From Methylophilaceae bacterium UBA5127 (lineage in GTDB: Bacteria > Pseudomonadota > Gammaproteobacteria > Burkholderiales > Methylophilaceae): DNA of 10,866 bases. The notes under the pieces were generated by a model. It made no database searches and was not told the origin of the DNA. It worked only from the letters and a program-made list of their open reading frames with translations. The stretch spans positions 63,141-74,006 of the forward strand of contig DHYP01000038.1 in the NCBI GenBank assembly GCA_002414145.1, written 5' to 3'. Below, piece after piece: positions 1-6,514 of the stretch. Position numbers and translations under genes: made by a program. Every line of letters begins with the position of its first letter. The first letter of the stretch is position 1.

Positions 1-1641
1 ATACAGGCTACTGTCTTCTGGCACATGTGAAAATGCCAAACATTCTGCAATCCACTTGCCTTTGAACAGGCGTGCATCTTCAAAACTCCGCATATAGCCA
101 CCCACACCATAATAATGCGAAGTGCCATGACCCACATGAAACGGAATACCCTTGGCAGATGGACTAGAGTTCACGTAAGGCACTTGAGGCGCATATTGCA
201 ATGAGAGCGTTTTTAACACGTCATCGAATATTGCATTCCCTAATTGATCTAATGCTAAACCCATCATGGCCGCCTGCTGTGCAACCTCACTGTTACCAGA
301 CAGCAAAGTCAAATTGGCACGACTACCATGTTTAGCCAAGAAGCCAACAGCCTCTTTTTTGACACTTTCTACAAATACTGCATCGGTATCTGGATAATCA
401 AAGTTGGTAAATGCATAATCTTGCATAATGAGTATGCCTATGGCATCGCACAACGCATAAAACAGGTCTGACTCATACAACATGTTGCCCGGAATACGTA
501 GCATATTAATGCCTGCATCGCACAGCATTTGTAACCGCTGGCGCAATGCGGCTGCTTCAGTCTGCAGGCTCATTGGATGCATCGGCGTCCAACATGCCCC
601 CCTAAAAAACATAGGCACCCCGTTAAACCTTAGTTCTAGCGAGTGTTCACTCACGCGTTCAAGATGGCGAAAGCCGTATTCTCCCAAACCGATACGTCTA
701 GAGACCCCATCCTGCTGATTTTGCAACTCAACGATTACTTGGTAACGTTTAGGGTTGCCGTGTGTATGTGGCCAATAAGCAGCGATGTTTTCTGCTCGCA
801 AATGCGCTTCTATCACCCAATTGTCTTGGTCTTGATGCAAACTGAGGTTAGCACGGCTGATTTCTTGATCAGACTGCGCGTCAAGTAATATGACGTTGCC
901 TTGTGTATAGTGGGTTTGTGTCAAATCTTTTAGAGATATTTGCAATGACAAAACACCTACAGAAAAATTACCTTGTGCATCTTTATCCAGATCCGTATTG
1001 ATTTGAGCAGTTTTTAGCAAAAATTGACGCTGCGTAATCAAGCTGATGGGGCGAAAGGGTCCTACCAATTTTGCGGGCGAGGCAAACCCTGGGGTGTAGC
1101 CCAGCACAGGCGTACGCACAAACCGCAAGTGGCGTTCATTGACCAAACGCGTTGGGAATCGACCTCGTGGTTGTTTTTTTGCGAGTGCTGGTGCAATGGC
1201 TCTAAAGCAGATATACAGTTGATTATTGGGTTTGATTTTGTCACTGACATCAACTTCATGCGCATGGAATGCATTGCGTGATTGCAGAATACATTCATTA
1301 TTTAAGAACACATCTGCAAAAGTAAGCAGCCCTGCAAAGCGTAATAGGGTTTTAGCGGAAGCATCAGGTTCTGCTGAAAAATCAGTGCGGTACCAATGAT
1401 CTAAATGATCAAGCGTGGACAACGTTTCTTGATGATTTATTAACTGTGTGACCGTGCCAGGTACGACAGCTGGCTGAAACGCTGCGTGCTGATTGATGTC
1501 TTGAGGTGTTAAATAGGCCTCACTTGCACTGCTTAACCACTCAAAATGCTGCCCTAATGCCGTACTCAGTTCTTTGACAACTTCACCAGAAAGCTTCACG
1601 CCCTCACTCGGCTGGCTCGCGGCAGGTGGTAGCTTCTCCAT
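1..1641 (-). CDS. Glycoside hydrolase family 2, beta-mannosidase-like protein (partial, C-terminus beyond window)
   Basis: The frame is open from an ATG at 1641 to the left edge: 547 codons and no stop, so the C-terminus is missing. GH2 layout is clear: a jelly-roll sugar-binding domain at about 50-200 (PGTV at 61, HWYRTDF at 82, a VFLNNE segment at 111), an Ig-like domain at about 205-325 (YWPHTHGNPKRY at 289) and a TIM barrel from about 335 (FRGACWTP at 346, LRIPGNMLYESDLFYALCD at 381). The acid/base motif is SGNSE with Glu452; the nucleophile candidate is Glu533 in WIAECLAF, matching the SEFGFQ segment of beta-mannosidases. Three Trp usual in the family are replaced: VWGG reads IPGN, WQDFMF reads MQDYAF, WSGNNE reads LSGNSE. 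No signal peptide is visible, so it is probably cytoplasmic. It starts 3 nt after the DUF1839 gene stop and is the fifth gene of the carrier-protein operon. The fold is fairly certain; mannosidase activity is not, and a changed substrate is likely. Confidence 0.85.
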   Translation of the reverse strand, partial: MEKLPPAASQPSEGVKLSGEVVKELSTALGQHFEWLSSASEAYLTPQDINQHAAFQPAVVPGTVTQLINHQETLSTLDHLDHWYRTDFSAEPDASAKTLLRFAGLLTFADVFLNNECILQSRNAFHAHEVDVSDKIKPNNQLYICFRAIAPALAKKQPRGRFPTRLVNERHLRFVRTPVLGYTPGFASPAKLVGPFRPISLITQRQFLLKTAQINTDLDKDAQGNFSVGVLSLQISLKDLTQTHYTQGNVILLDAQSDQEISRANLSLHQDQDNWVIEAHLRAENIAAYWPHTHGNPKRYQVIVELQNQQDGVSRRIGLGEYGFRHLERVSEHSLELRFNGVPMFFRGACWTPMHPMSLQTEAAALRQRLQMLCDAGINMLRIPGNMLYESDLFYALCDAIGILIMQDYAFTNFDYPDTDAVFVESVKKEAVGFLAKHGSRANLTLLSGNSEVAQQAAMMGLALDQLGNAIFDDVLKTLSLQYAPQVPYVNSSPSAKGIPFHVGHGTSHYYGVGGYMRSFEDARLFKGKWIAECLAFSHVPEDSSLY

Positions 1642-1644
1642 TAT

Positions 1645-2631
1645 TCACTTATCTGTAAATGCCAATTTTAGGTGTAGGGTTGCAGTATCCCATTGATTCG
1701 CCATTTCTTCAAATACAGCTGAAAAATCAGCAGGCTTGCCACTATTGGTCACACGTGCCAACTTCAGCACCAACATTTTTGCAGTAGACGCGATTTGCTC
1801 AAACGCCGTTGCCGCCGCTGCCATATTTGCTTCTTGTGGATCTAGCCAGCGCAAGAAGTTAGCTCCCAGTTGATGAGACGATCCTAACTGACGCAATGCC
1901 ACAAAAGTATAGGCATGATAGACTGGCAACCCGCCCGCAATAATCGTTTGCTGATGCTCGGCCATGGCTTCTGCATGGCGTTTAACTGGATTAATAAGCG
2001 GACGTTTGCGCAAATGAAACTTGGCACTCTCAGCAGCTAGAGTACGTAACGCACTTTCGGACTTTTGATTGACTAAATTCAGCTTGGCAATCTCACAATA
2101 CGGCGGTAAATAGCCTTGGTGTTTTGAGGCCTGGGGTGCTAACACACCTTCAAAATCCTCATCTTTTAATTCTGCAAATGTCGCATTATGAAAATAGCGC
2201 ATCCTTTTGTTTTCTACATCAATATGGGTAATACCGATGGTAGTTTTGACATGGTTAGCGCGATAATCAATGCCTGCCGTGTCTGGTAGATGAAATGCAT
2301 CGGCCTCTAACAGAGGAATCGAACCACGTTGCACTTGCGTCACCAATTGATCGACTAATGCACGATATAACGATAACTCCTCTATTCTGACGCCATAGAG
2401 GTTTTCCAAATCATGGTGTGAAGGCTTGCCAAACGTCCATTGGTCTCCCTCAAAATCTGCTGCCAAGGTATACCCTAGGCAAGCCACAGCGTTCAAGCCC
2501 AAACCGTTAATAATCTCAATCACTAAGTCTGAATAACAATTGGTCTCACGAAAATTCTGATCGTGACAATGCAATGCATGTGGCTGATAGGTTTCAGGCG
2601 TTAATGCAAAAATGTTTTGAACCTCACTCAT
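1645..2631 (-). CDS. DUF1839-family protein, putative papain-fold acyltransferase (328 aa)
   Basis: I recognise this as DUF1839-like, a family without an established function, often seen beside amino acid:carrier-protein ligases (from memory). The chosen start is the ATG at 2631, which overlaps the ligase stop as ATGA. A start at 2664 is possible but would add 11 residues inside the ligase gene. Visible in the 328-aa form: ETNCYSD with Cys32 at the N-terminal end of a predicted helix; IPLLEADAFHLPDT at 105-118; His127 in ANHVKTTIGITHID; and YFHNATF at 146-152 giving His148/Asn149. The order Cys, then D-x-F-x-L-P, then His, then an Asp/Asn-type residue resembles the N-terminal domain of BtrH, which moves an acyl group from a carrier protein to an amine in butirosin synthesis. 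The C-terminal half (about 160-328) is mostly helical and unrecognised. There is no signal peptide or membrane segment. Inference: it releases or transfers the carrier-bound aminoacyl group. Family call fairly sure; catalytic role speculative. Confidence 0.75.
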   Translation of the reverse strand: MSEVQNIFALTPETYQPHALHCHDQNFRETNCYSDLVIEIINGLGLNAVACLGYTLAADFEGDQWTFGKPSHHDLENLYGVRIEELSLYRALVDQLVTQVQRGSIPLLEADAFHLPDTAGIDYRANHVKTTIGITHIDVENKRMRYFHNATFAELKDEDFEGVLAPQASKHQGYLPPYCEIAKLNLVNQKSESALRTLAAESAKFHLRKRPLINPVKRHAEAMAEHQQTIIAGGLPVYHAYTFVALRQLGSSHQLGANFLRWLDPQEANMAAAATAFEQIASTAKMLVLKLARVTNSGKPADFSAVFEEMANQWDTATLHLKLAFTDK

Positions 2632-3542
2632 AGTCCAAGCACACCCCGTACGCTGGCAGGCCATGCTTTGATATCAAAGCCATGGGGTTTTAATAAACCA
2701 ATCACCAAGCGATCAATACCAAAACCCAAACAGGCGGTATGCGCATAATCACCATTAGCTAAATGAATGCCAAAAATATGTGAAAAGTGCTCTTGATGGT
2801 AATTAAATGACGCCACTGCCGTGGGGTTATCTTTACCCCAAATATCAACCAGCAATTCAAATTTGAGCTCCAGCTCTTTTTGGCTGGCTTTCATCATGCG
2901 GCCGCCACGACCAAAAAATGGATCGCTCGCGGTATCCAATACCACTGATAAACCGAGAGACTCAATTAAACCTTGACCGCGATCTAGCCAGCTAGAACGC
3001 CATTGCTGGACATCTTTAGGTGCGCCCACACGTACGTTTTCACGAATCTCAAAACTCATCAAACGTGCTGGATCGTTTGAAGGCTCATGTCTAAAGCAAT
3101 AACAATTCAAATCAAACAGTACGCCGCCTTCTGGTAAGGTACCTGCCAGCGTAGGGTAAAGTGGGTAGCAGCTGGCTGGTGTGAGCGTTACATCGGTCTG
3201 TGTAAGATGCGGAGACCAATCACCACCACCCTTCACTGTTTGCTGCAAAGCTAAATGCTCTTTATCACCGCCTGTAAATGAATGGATAGATCCACACAAT
3301 TGTGGAAAATTTTCCATATATCCCACTTTGCGCAGCAGCTCTCGCGGCACCACGGGCGGAAATGCTGCTTTAAGCGCACCGTCTTTACGCGACTCTCTAT
3401 CGACCATGGATTGCAGCGCTTGCACCAAATCCACAATTTGTGGGCTACGTCCCACAATACCATTTACGCCACTATTGAAAAGTAGTTTATGATCAAAAAG
3501 CTGTTGTTTAAATTGTAAGTGTGCTGTAATTAAATCCGTCAT
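2628..3542 (-). CDS. Amino acid:[carrier protein] ligase (class II aaRS-like, 304 aa)
   Basis: A truncated class II aminoacyl-tRNA-synthetase homologue, related to the catalytic core of atypical seryl-tRNA synthetases, without a tRNA-binding domain. Characterised relatives (Bradyrhizobium Bll0957 type) activate glycine or alanine with ATP and load it on the phosphopantetheine of a small carrier protein instead of tRNA. Motif 2 is visible as CYCFRHEPS (147-155) followed by FEIRENVRVG (164-173). Motif 3 is CLGFGIDRLVIGLL (271-284). Cys125 (TPASCYPLYP), Glu168 and Cys271 sit where the family's catalytic zinc ligands lie. The length (304) is typical for the family and far below a true SerRS. Start: the ATG at 3542, two nt after the flavoprotein stop, with AAAGG about 9 nt upstream. 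The stop overlaps the next start (ATGA), implying translational coupling. The carrier protein encoded two genes upstream is the obvious partner. The amino acid used cannot be read from the sequence. Confidence 0.9.
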   Translation of the reverse strand: MTDLITAHLQFKQQLFDHKLLFNSGVNGIVGRSPQIVDLVQALQSMVDRESRKDGALKAAFPPVVPRELLRKVGYMENFPQLCGSIHSFTGGDKEHLALQQTVKGGGDWSPHLTQTDVTLTPASCYPLYPTLAGTLPEGGVLFDLNCYCFRHEPSNDPARLMSFEIRENVRVGAPKDVQQWRSSWLDRGQGLIESLGLSVVLDTASDPFFGRGGRMMKASQKELELKFELLVDIWGKDNPTAVASFNYHQEHFSHIFGIHLANGDYAHTACLGFGIDRLVIGLLKPHGFDIKAWPASVRGVLGL

Positions 3543-3544
3543 GA

Positions 3545-4723
3545 TTAAGCGCCTTTATGTACGAGTAGTATAGATGCATTGGTTTGCTGAATACGGTCGT
3601 TGTGAACTTGCATCACAGCAGAATGTGCATCTCTTAATTGACGACCAAGTGAAAACTGACCATTATTTTTATAGGCTTGTATACCAATCGTCGCCATCGC
3701 TTCTGTCACTATGGCAATCACGCTTTTAGAACAATTGAGTTTGAGCGCATTAATACGTTTAGCGAACGCCAACCCCCCTAATTTTTCATTATCCTTTTGT
3801 GTAATCGCGTCTGCATATTCGCGTGCCATACCAAACACTTCATGCTCCATGCTTTGTAGCGATGCATCCAAATCAGCTACGCGATGTGCCCCCATGGGTG
3901 TGGTGCCTGGCATGGACCGCGCTTTAAGTCTTAACAGTTCGCGACTCTTGTTCACTGCATCTGTGGCAACCCCATACCAACATGCTGCCCAGAAAATATG
4001 AGAGGTTGGCACCATGGTATAAGTCGCAATATCCGCAAATGGCACCTCCATTACCTGCCAAGCATCACCGTGAGCCACCACTGTTGCTGGCTCACTACAC
4101 GTCCCGCGCATGCCTAATGTATCCCATACACCTTTATCTTTTAACTCAAAATTACCGCGTTCTGCAATCACCAAGACCTGATCACCAGCGGCTGCGGTAC
4201 TGTCTTTTCTTGCTGTGATCATGAGATCATCCGCATAACTACCATAGGAAACTGTAGTGGCTTTTTTAGTGAGCGTATAGCGGTCACCCTGCCTTTCCAC
4301 TGCACACTGGCTATTACGCATATTCCCACCAGGGCCTACCTCTGAAGTAACGGAGGCTATAATCCGATTTTCTTTAGCCACGCGACGCATATAATCCTGA
4401 AGTGCAGCATTCCCATTCGCGTGATGTACAGCTGATAATATTTGCGTATGATGCATCGCCAATGCAGCGGCCGCAGAAGCATCATATTGCCCTAACACAG
4501 CGCATTGCTTGGCAAGCTCGAATGAATCAACCCCTAAGCCACCAAATTCCACTGGAATTGGCCAAATAAATGCTCCCGCTTCGCGTAACGCATTGGCTGT
4601 CTCTATCGGAAATCTCGCTTTAATATCCACATCATCTGCATTAGGGCGCGCAATTTCACGACCGATACGATCAATGATCGCAATACGTGCTTCCATCTCT
4701 TTTTGTTTGTTTTGAGTTTGCAT
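3545..4723 (-). CDS. Acyl-CoA dehydrogenase-fold flavoprotein with atypical C-terminal active-site region (392 aa)
   Basis: A full-length member of the acyl-CoA dehydrogenase superfamily: helical N-terminal domain (WPIPVEFGGLGVD at about 54-66), middle beta-domain (SVTSEVGPGGNMRNSQ, the flavin-contact segment at about 124-140; YTLTKKATTVSYGSYADDLMITA; LGMRGTCSEP), and helical C-terminal domain ending LRDAHSAVMQVHNDR (363-377). In short-chain dehydrogenases this last stretch reads RDA-x5-YEGT and supplies the catalytic Glu; here the matching residues are near V373-H374-N375-D376, so that Glu is absent. This resembles relatives that work as flavin oxidases or monooxygenases, or that act on carrier-bound rather than CoA-bound substrates. 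It is second in the operon, 38 nt after the carrier gene, with AGGTGG 11 nt before the ATG, and 2 nt before the ligase gene. Inference: it oxidises, N-oxygenates or otherwise modifies the aminoacyl group on the carrier protein. It is unlikely to serve fatty-acid beta-oxidation. Confidence 0.85.
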   Translation of the reverse strand: MQTQNKQKEMEARIAIIDRIGREIARPNADDVDIKARFPIETANALREAGAFIWPIPVEFGGLGVDSFELAKQCAVLGQYDASAAAALAMHHTQILSAVHHANGNAALQDYMRRVAKENRIIASVTSEVGPGGNMRNSQCAVERQGDRYTLTKKATTVSYGSYADDLMITARKDSTAAAGDQVLVIAERGNFELKDKGVWDTLGMRGTCSEPATVVAHGDAWQVMEVPFADIATYTMVPTSHIFWAACWYGVATDAVNKSRELLRLKARSMPGTTPMGAHRVADLDASLQSMEHEVFGMAREYADAITQKDNEKLGGLAFAKRINALKLNCSKSVIAIVTEAMATIGIQAYKNNGQFSLGRQLRDAHSAVMQVHNDRIQQTNASILLVHKGA

Positions 4724-4761
4724 TTAATTAGATTCCACCTGATTGAGGTTGATTAGAAGTT

Positions 4762-5010
4762 TTAGCTACGTAATGTCTCTAATGCTGTGGCGATTGAGCG
4801 CACACTTTCAAAAACCTCTCTACGTAGCATTGCATCAGGAAACTCAATATCAAACTCTGACTCCAACCCTAACATCACCCCGACTGTAGCACGCGAACTC
4901 ATGCCTGCCGCAAACAAATCGTCATCCTCACCCAGTGATGTAGCCGCTTGATTAAGCTCCGCGTGCGAAGCAAGCACATCTTTAATTCGAGTATAAATTT
5001 CTGTTGTCAT
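4762..5010 (-). CDS. Small acyl/aminoacyl carrier protein (82 aa)
   Basis: A stand-alone carrier protein of usual ACP length and acidity. The phosphopantetheine site is the DLFAAGMSSRATVGVMLGLE segment (31-50). The modified residue should be Ser39, in S-S-R rather than the D-S-L of fatty-acid ACP, so helix II begins with an unusual Arg40. LESEFDIEFPDAMLRREVF follows as the helix II-III linker and helix III. The divergence from AcpP, and position as first gene of an operon with an aminoacyl:carrier ligase, indicate a dedicated carrier for an activated amino acid, not fatty-acid synthesis. The start is the ATG at 5010, preceded by a weak GTGGA. A sigma70-like promoter candidate lies about 30 nt upstream. 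No phosphopantetheinyl transferase gene lies in the window, so a host enzyme must activate it. Confidence 0.88.
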   Translation of the reverse strand: MTTEIYTRIKDVLASHAELNQAATSLGEDDDLFAAGMSSRATVGVMLGLESEFDIEFPDAMLRREVFESVRSIATALETLRS

Positions 5011-5040
5011 AATCCACGTCCATTCATCAAAATATTTCCA

Positions 5041-5069
5041 AATATAATCTCAGTAAACCTTTGTCTTAA
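5041..5069 (-). promoter_or_regulatory. Candidate sigma70-type promoter for the carrier-protein operon
   Basis: On the minus strand a -35-like TTAAGA (5069-5064, 4 of 6 consensus bases) is followed by a 17-nt spacer and a -10-like TATATT (5046-5041, 5 of 6). Transcription would start near 5034, giving a leader of about 24 nt before the carrier-protein ATG. It was found by eye in AT-rich DNA, so a chance match is possible. Confidence 0.4.
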
Positions 5070-5098
5070 CTACAAAATATCCAAAACTTCAGGATTCT

Positions 5099-5154
5099 AT
5101 CGCTGGCTTTACACCAGCACCACTACCCATTTGGGGGATATGGCCATCGCTGGC
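5099..5154 (-). promoter_or_regulatory. Possible competing-hairpin leader region
   Basis: Read on the minus strand, GCCAGCGAT occurs twice (5154-5146 and 5107-5099). Between the copies lies GCTGG (5118-5114), which can pair with either copy. Pairing with the downstream copy gives GCTGGT-GTAAA-GCCAGC, a five-base-pair stem plus a wobble with a 5-nt loop. The mutually exclusive pairing is the layout of attenuators and riboregulators. A 37-codon ORF (5222-5109) ends with its TAA inside the loop. No clear U-run follows the stem, and the predicted operon promoter lies downstream of it, so this may be chance. Confidence 0.2.
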
Positions 5155-5248
5155 AACACAAGGCTAAGAGCAATATATGTGCCAGAAACAATTTTTCTTT
5201 TGTGTAGGTAATGTCTTTGCATCACTTAATTTATGAGAAAATACAGCG

Positions 5249-6514
5249 ATGAATCGCATGGTATATACACTTTTACTCTACTTGGCATTACCATTCGTGC
5301 CATTAAAGTTGCTATGGCGCAGTCTCAAACAGCCTGACTATCTTAAACATTGGAAAGAGCGTTTTGGATTTTTCAGCACGACTGTACAAAAACCCGTCAT
5401 CTGGATGCATTGTGTTTCTGTTGGGGAAACACGTGCTGCAGAGCCGCTCGTTCACATGTTGCAGGCACAATACCCGCATCATCAAATTCTCATCACCAAC
5501 ACCACACCCACTGGGCGCGCCATGGCTACTCAACTTTTTAATAACAGCGTCATCAGTGTATATCTACCTTACGATATTCCTTTTGCGGTAAATCAATTTT
5601 TAAATCACTTTCAGCCAAAAATTGGTTTACTCATGGAAACAGAACTTTGGTTTAATTTAATTGCGGCATGTGATCATCGCAAAATGCCTTTGATATTGCT
5701 TAATGCAAGACTATCCGAAAAATCGGCTAAAGGTTATGCCAAACTCGGAAGCCTGATAAAAAGCAGCCTGCAAAAGCTCACTCTCGTTGCTGCACAATCT
5801 GCTGCGGATGAAGAGCGATTCAAATTATTAGGTGCCCATAATACTGTTGTCATGGGTAATCTGAAGTTTGATGTATCGGCTCCACAAGACACACAAATGT
5901 TAGGTCAGGCGTTACGCAACTTACTTGGCAATGAGCGCACTATCTTTGTCGCTGCCAGTACGCGCGAGGGCGAAGAGGAGCTCATCTTGGATGCCATCAA
6001 AGACTTAGACGTGCTGACCGTGATTGTACCTCGCCATCCTGAACGTTTTGATGAGGTAGAAGTGCTACTGACCACGCGCCATATTAAATACGCATTACGC
6101 AGCGAACTACATCAGCCACTTTCTGCTGATGTAAAGGTGGTGTTGGGCAATACCATGGGCGAAATGTTTGTTTACTATGCTGCTTGCGATTTTGCTTTTG
6201 TAGGGGGCAGTTTACTCAAATTTGGGGGGCACAATTTGATTGAAGTTGCGCGTATGGGAAAACCTATTTTAATTGGCAAATACACCTACAATTTTGCCGA
6301 AGCGACCGTTGGCGCTGTGCAATCAGGCGCCGCTACCCAAGTCAAAGATATTGAAAATTTCAGGTCTAAAATTCAATATTTAATTGAGCACCCTGAGAAA
6401 CGTGAGCAAATGGGCATGGCTGCACTCAACTTCAGCAAAGCAAAAACTGGTGCCACACACAGAGTGATGAAAGAAATTGAGGTTCATCTGTCATCTTCTG
6501 AATCATCACTGTAA
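5249..6514 (+). CDS. waaA: 3-deoxy-D-manno-octulosonic acid transferase (Kdo transferase, 421 aa)
   Basis: A GT30-family enzyme that transfers Kdo from CMP-Kdo to the lipid A precursor on the cytoplasmic face of the inner membrane, an essential step in lipopolysaccharide inner-core assembly. The N-terminal hydrophobic segment (about 5-22) is the usual membrane anchor. Family landmarks, in order: RFG at 38-40; HCVSVGETRAAEPLV with the catalytic-base Glu60; TNTTPTGR; GLLMETELWFNL; LLNARLSEKSAKGY; MGNLKFD; AASTREGEEE and VPRHPERF in the C-terminal GT-B domain; and FVGGSLLKFGGHNLIEVA for CMP-Kdo binding. The length (421) is normal for the family. The start is the ATG at 5249; the purine-rich GAGAAAA upstream is a weak ribosome site. 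It stands alone on the plus strand, divergent from the carrier operon, and its end overlaps by 9 nt the end of the convergent GGDEF-EAL gene. Whether it adds one or two Kdo residues cannot be told from the sequence. Confidence 0.96.
   Translation: MNRMVYTLLLYLALPFVPLKLLWRSLKQPDYLKHWKERFGFFSTTVQKPVIWMHCVSVGETRAAEPLVHMLQAQYPHHQILITNTTPTGRAMATQLFNNSVISVYLPYDIPFAVNQFLNHFQPKIGLLMETELWFNLIAACDHRKMPLILLNARLSEKSAKGYAKLGSLIKSSLQKLTLVAAQSAADEERFKLLGAHNTVVMGNLKFDVSAPQDTQMLGQALRNLLGNERTIFVAASTREGEEELILDAIKDLDVLTVIVPRHPERFDEVEVLLTTRHIKYALRSELHQPLSADVKVVLGNTMGEMFVYYAACDFAFVGGSLLKFGGHNLIEVARMGKPILIGKYTYNFAEATVGAVQSGAATQVKDIENFRSKIQYLIEHPEKREQMGMAALNFSKAKTGATHRVMKEIEVHLSSSESSL

Larger units (their letters stand above)
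5011..5248. other. Divergent intergenic region between the carrier operon and waaA
   Basis: This 238-bp stretch must hold the promoters of both the minus-strand carrier operon and plus-strand waaA. The flanks are AT-rich; the centre (about 5092-5160) is richer in G and C and contains the 9-bp direct repeat ATCGCTGGC (5099, 5146) and CCCATTTGGG (5126-5135). A minus-strand ORF of 37 codons (ATG 5222, TAA ending 5109) has a basic N-terminus, a hydrophobic middle and the end WVVVLV. It has no good ribosome site, so I do not call it a gene. For waaA I found only a weak TTGTGT (5200) with CTTAAT (5225) at 19-nt spacing. No terminator is visible. Confidence 0.6.

Noticed and set aside
482..1298. Several ORFs of 78-85 codons on both strands.
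   Set aside because: They fall inside the continuous GH2 frame, which has clear domain motifs through the whole interval.
2632..2664. An upstream start for the DUF1839 gene at 2664.
   Set aside because: The added 11 residues lie wholly inside the ligase gene and look unlike a protein N-terminus; the ATG at 2631 forms a standard ATGA coupling with the ligase stop.
3181..3492. Plus-strand ORF of 103 codons.
   Set aside because: It lies antisense inside the ligase gene, whose motifs are strong, and has no recognisable domain.
2628..3542. A functional seryl-tRNA synthetase.
   Set aside because: At 304 residues it lacks the N-terminal tRNA-binding coiled coil and sits in a carrier-protein operon.
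5200..5230. TTGTGT with CTTAAT as the waaA promoter.
   Set aside because: The 19-nt spacing and poor match make it too weak to list as a feature.
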